From an uncultured Campylobacter sp. (lineage in GTDB: Bacteria > Campylobacterota > Campylobacteria > Campylobacterales > Campylobacteraceae): 7,159 nucleotides of DNA. This document shows, piece by piece, positions 6,242-7,159 of this stretch. The position numbers were made by a program, and so were the translations under genes. Position 1 is the stretch's first letter. The number at the start of each line of letters is the position of its first letter. A model generated the notes under the pieces. It saw only the letters and a list, made by a program, of their open reading frames with translations, did no database searches and had not been told where the DNA came from. Location: assembly GCF_937949835.1 (NCBI RefSeq), contig NZ_CALEDC010000473.1, positions 1 through 7,159 of the forward strand, given 5' to 3'.

Positions 6242-7024
6242 TTAGAATTTAAATCCGGGGTTGCCCGGGCGTCTTGCGGCGGTCGTATCATCTGCGCTCG
6301 CCTTGGAAGCGGGCTTTTTCGCATCGTCCGCGTCCGATTTCTTAAAAGTGGCGAGTTTGCTGTAAATGCTCAGTTTTTCGCCGTCCGCGCCTAGCTTGGC
6401 GCCGTCAAGCTCGCTAGAATTTTCCGCGCCGCATAACCTTGCGGGGTTGAATTTTATCCACGCTATGATTAGCAAAATCCCCGAAAACGCCGTTACCAGC
6501 GACGCTGCGATTAGATACGGCAGCGCGAGGATTACGCCTATTTTAGCTAGCGCGCCCGATATCGCTTCGCAGGGCCACGTCACGGACACCACTATGCCGT
6601 AGATTTTAAATAAATCCACGCCGCTAAGTGTGGCTAGGCGGCAGTTTAATACGCCCCAGATTATCACCGCCGTGCACGTCGAAAGGACGTAGAGCAGGGT
6701 GTAGAGTAGACCTAGCATCGCGCCCTCTTTTAGCGCTACTACCATGGCGCAGTAGCATAAAATCGCGACGATTGGGATACTTTCTATCAGCCTATAGGTC
6801 TTAACGAAGCGCACGCCTAGTGCCTTTTCTAGGCAAACGAAGCAGTCGTAAAATATCGCTAGTGTCGCTAGCAGCGCTAAAACTCTAAAAATCGCGACCG
6901 CGTCCTCGTCTATGTCGCTTACGCCCACCGTGCCGCTTATGCCGATGCCTAGCAAAATCACGGCGCCTAAAACTCCGCGGAATTTCGCCTTGCGAAGTAG
7001 ATATTGCTTTGAAATTTCTTTCAT
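6242..7024 (-). CDS. Unrecognised multi-spanning membrane protein with charged C-terminal tail
   Basis: I do not recognise this 260-residue protein. Hydrophobic segments lie near residues 17-34, 43-66, 79-98, 101-126, 138-154 and 162-190, suggesting five or six membrane helices. A hydrophilic tail follows (about 193-260), rich in Lys, Asp, Ala and Ser, with KKSDADDAKKPASK and a PGNPGFKF end. The basic N-terminus (KQYLLRKAKFR) and the tail would both be cytoplasmic if there are six helices. Nine cysteines occur, mostly in or next to the helices, including CFVC (61-64) and CYC (90-92). The ATG is supported by AAAGGA (7035-7030) five bases upstream. A weak -10-like TATAGC lies further upstream on the same strand. 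No transport, enzyme or sensor motif is visible, so no function is assigned. It is convergent with the permease gene and so not in its operon. Confidence 0.8.
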   Translation of the reverse strand: MKEISKQYLLRKAKFRGVLGAVILLGIGISGTVGVSDIDEDAVAIFRVLALLATLAIFYDCFVCLEKALGVRFVKTYRLIESIPIVAILCYCAMVVALKEGAMLGLLYTLLYVLSTCTAVIIWGVLNCRLATLSGVDLFKIYGIVVSVTWPCEAISGALAKIGVILALPYLIAASLVTAFSGILLIIAWIKFNPARLCGAENSSELDGAKLGADGEKLSIYSKLATFKKSDADDAKKPASKASADDTTAARRPGNPGFKF

Positions 7025-7159
7025 TTTTATCCTTTGAATTTTCTAAATTTACGCGCTATCTTGCGGCTTTGCTGCGTGCGGCGGCGCGCTTGACATTGCT
7101 ATAACAGCGCGGCTTTGGACGTTGCGGTTTAGACTTGCAAAAGCACGCGGTCGCTGCAA
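7025..7159. other. Upstream region of the minus-strand membrane protein gene
   Basis: It contains the gene's ribosome binding site (7030-7035). Two minus-strand frames are open from the window edge to stops at 7049-7051 and 7056-7058, so the 3' end of another minus-strand gene could be present, but both translations (36 and 33 residues) look nondescript and neither can be preferred. Confidence 0.4.

Noticed and set aside
7090..7105. TTGACA followed by TATAAC on the plus strand
   Set aside because: Only four bases separate the two boxes, far from the roughly 17 needed for a sigma-70 promoter, and no plus-strand gene follows in the window.

Overview
The window looks like chromosomal core DNA from a Campylobacterota member, most likely a Campylobacter of the higher-GC oral group (C. 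gracilis, C. showae and C. rectus are examples). The reasons are the gene order murC, small membrane protein, mutS2, as I recall it from C. jejuni (Cj1054c-Cj1053c-Cj1052c) and H. pylori (HP0623-HP0622-HP0621), the protein motifs, and GC-rich coding DNA mixed with many AAATTT words. The species call is inference; no search was run.

Layout. Positions 1-226 hold no convincing gene. They contain a perfect 16-bp inverted repeat (149-164 / 179-194) just upstream of a possible promoter and the murC ribosome binding site. Three plus-strand genes follow as a likely operon: murC (227-1534, GTG start), a two-helix membrane protein with a long Q/N/S-rich insertion (1596-2414, TTG start) and mutS2 (2404-4611, ATG start, overlapping the previous gene by 11 bases). 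After an AAATTT-rich gap comes an ABC-2 type permease (4896-5987) with no ATPase partner in view. A second AT-rich gap with recurring GGAATTTT words separates it from a convergent, minus-strand gene for an unrecognised multi-spanning membrane protein (6242-7024). The last 135 bases are that gene's upstream region.

Functions. MurC makes UDP-MurNAc-L-alanine for peptidoglycan in the cytoplasm. MutS2 is the MutS-family ATPase with a C-terminal Smr domain that Campylobacterota use in control of recombination and DNA damage responses. The permease is probably part of an export system whose other parts lie elsewhere. The genes share no single obvious pathway. No RNA gene, CRISPR array, insertion sequence or phage gene was seen. 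The most unusual items are the lineage-specific repeat insertion in the small membrane protein and the inverted repeat upstream of murC; nothing here clearly forms a new multi-gene system.
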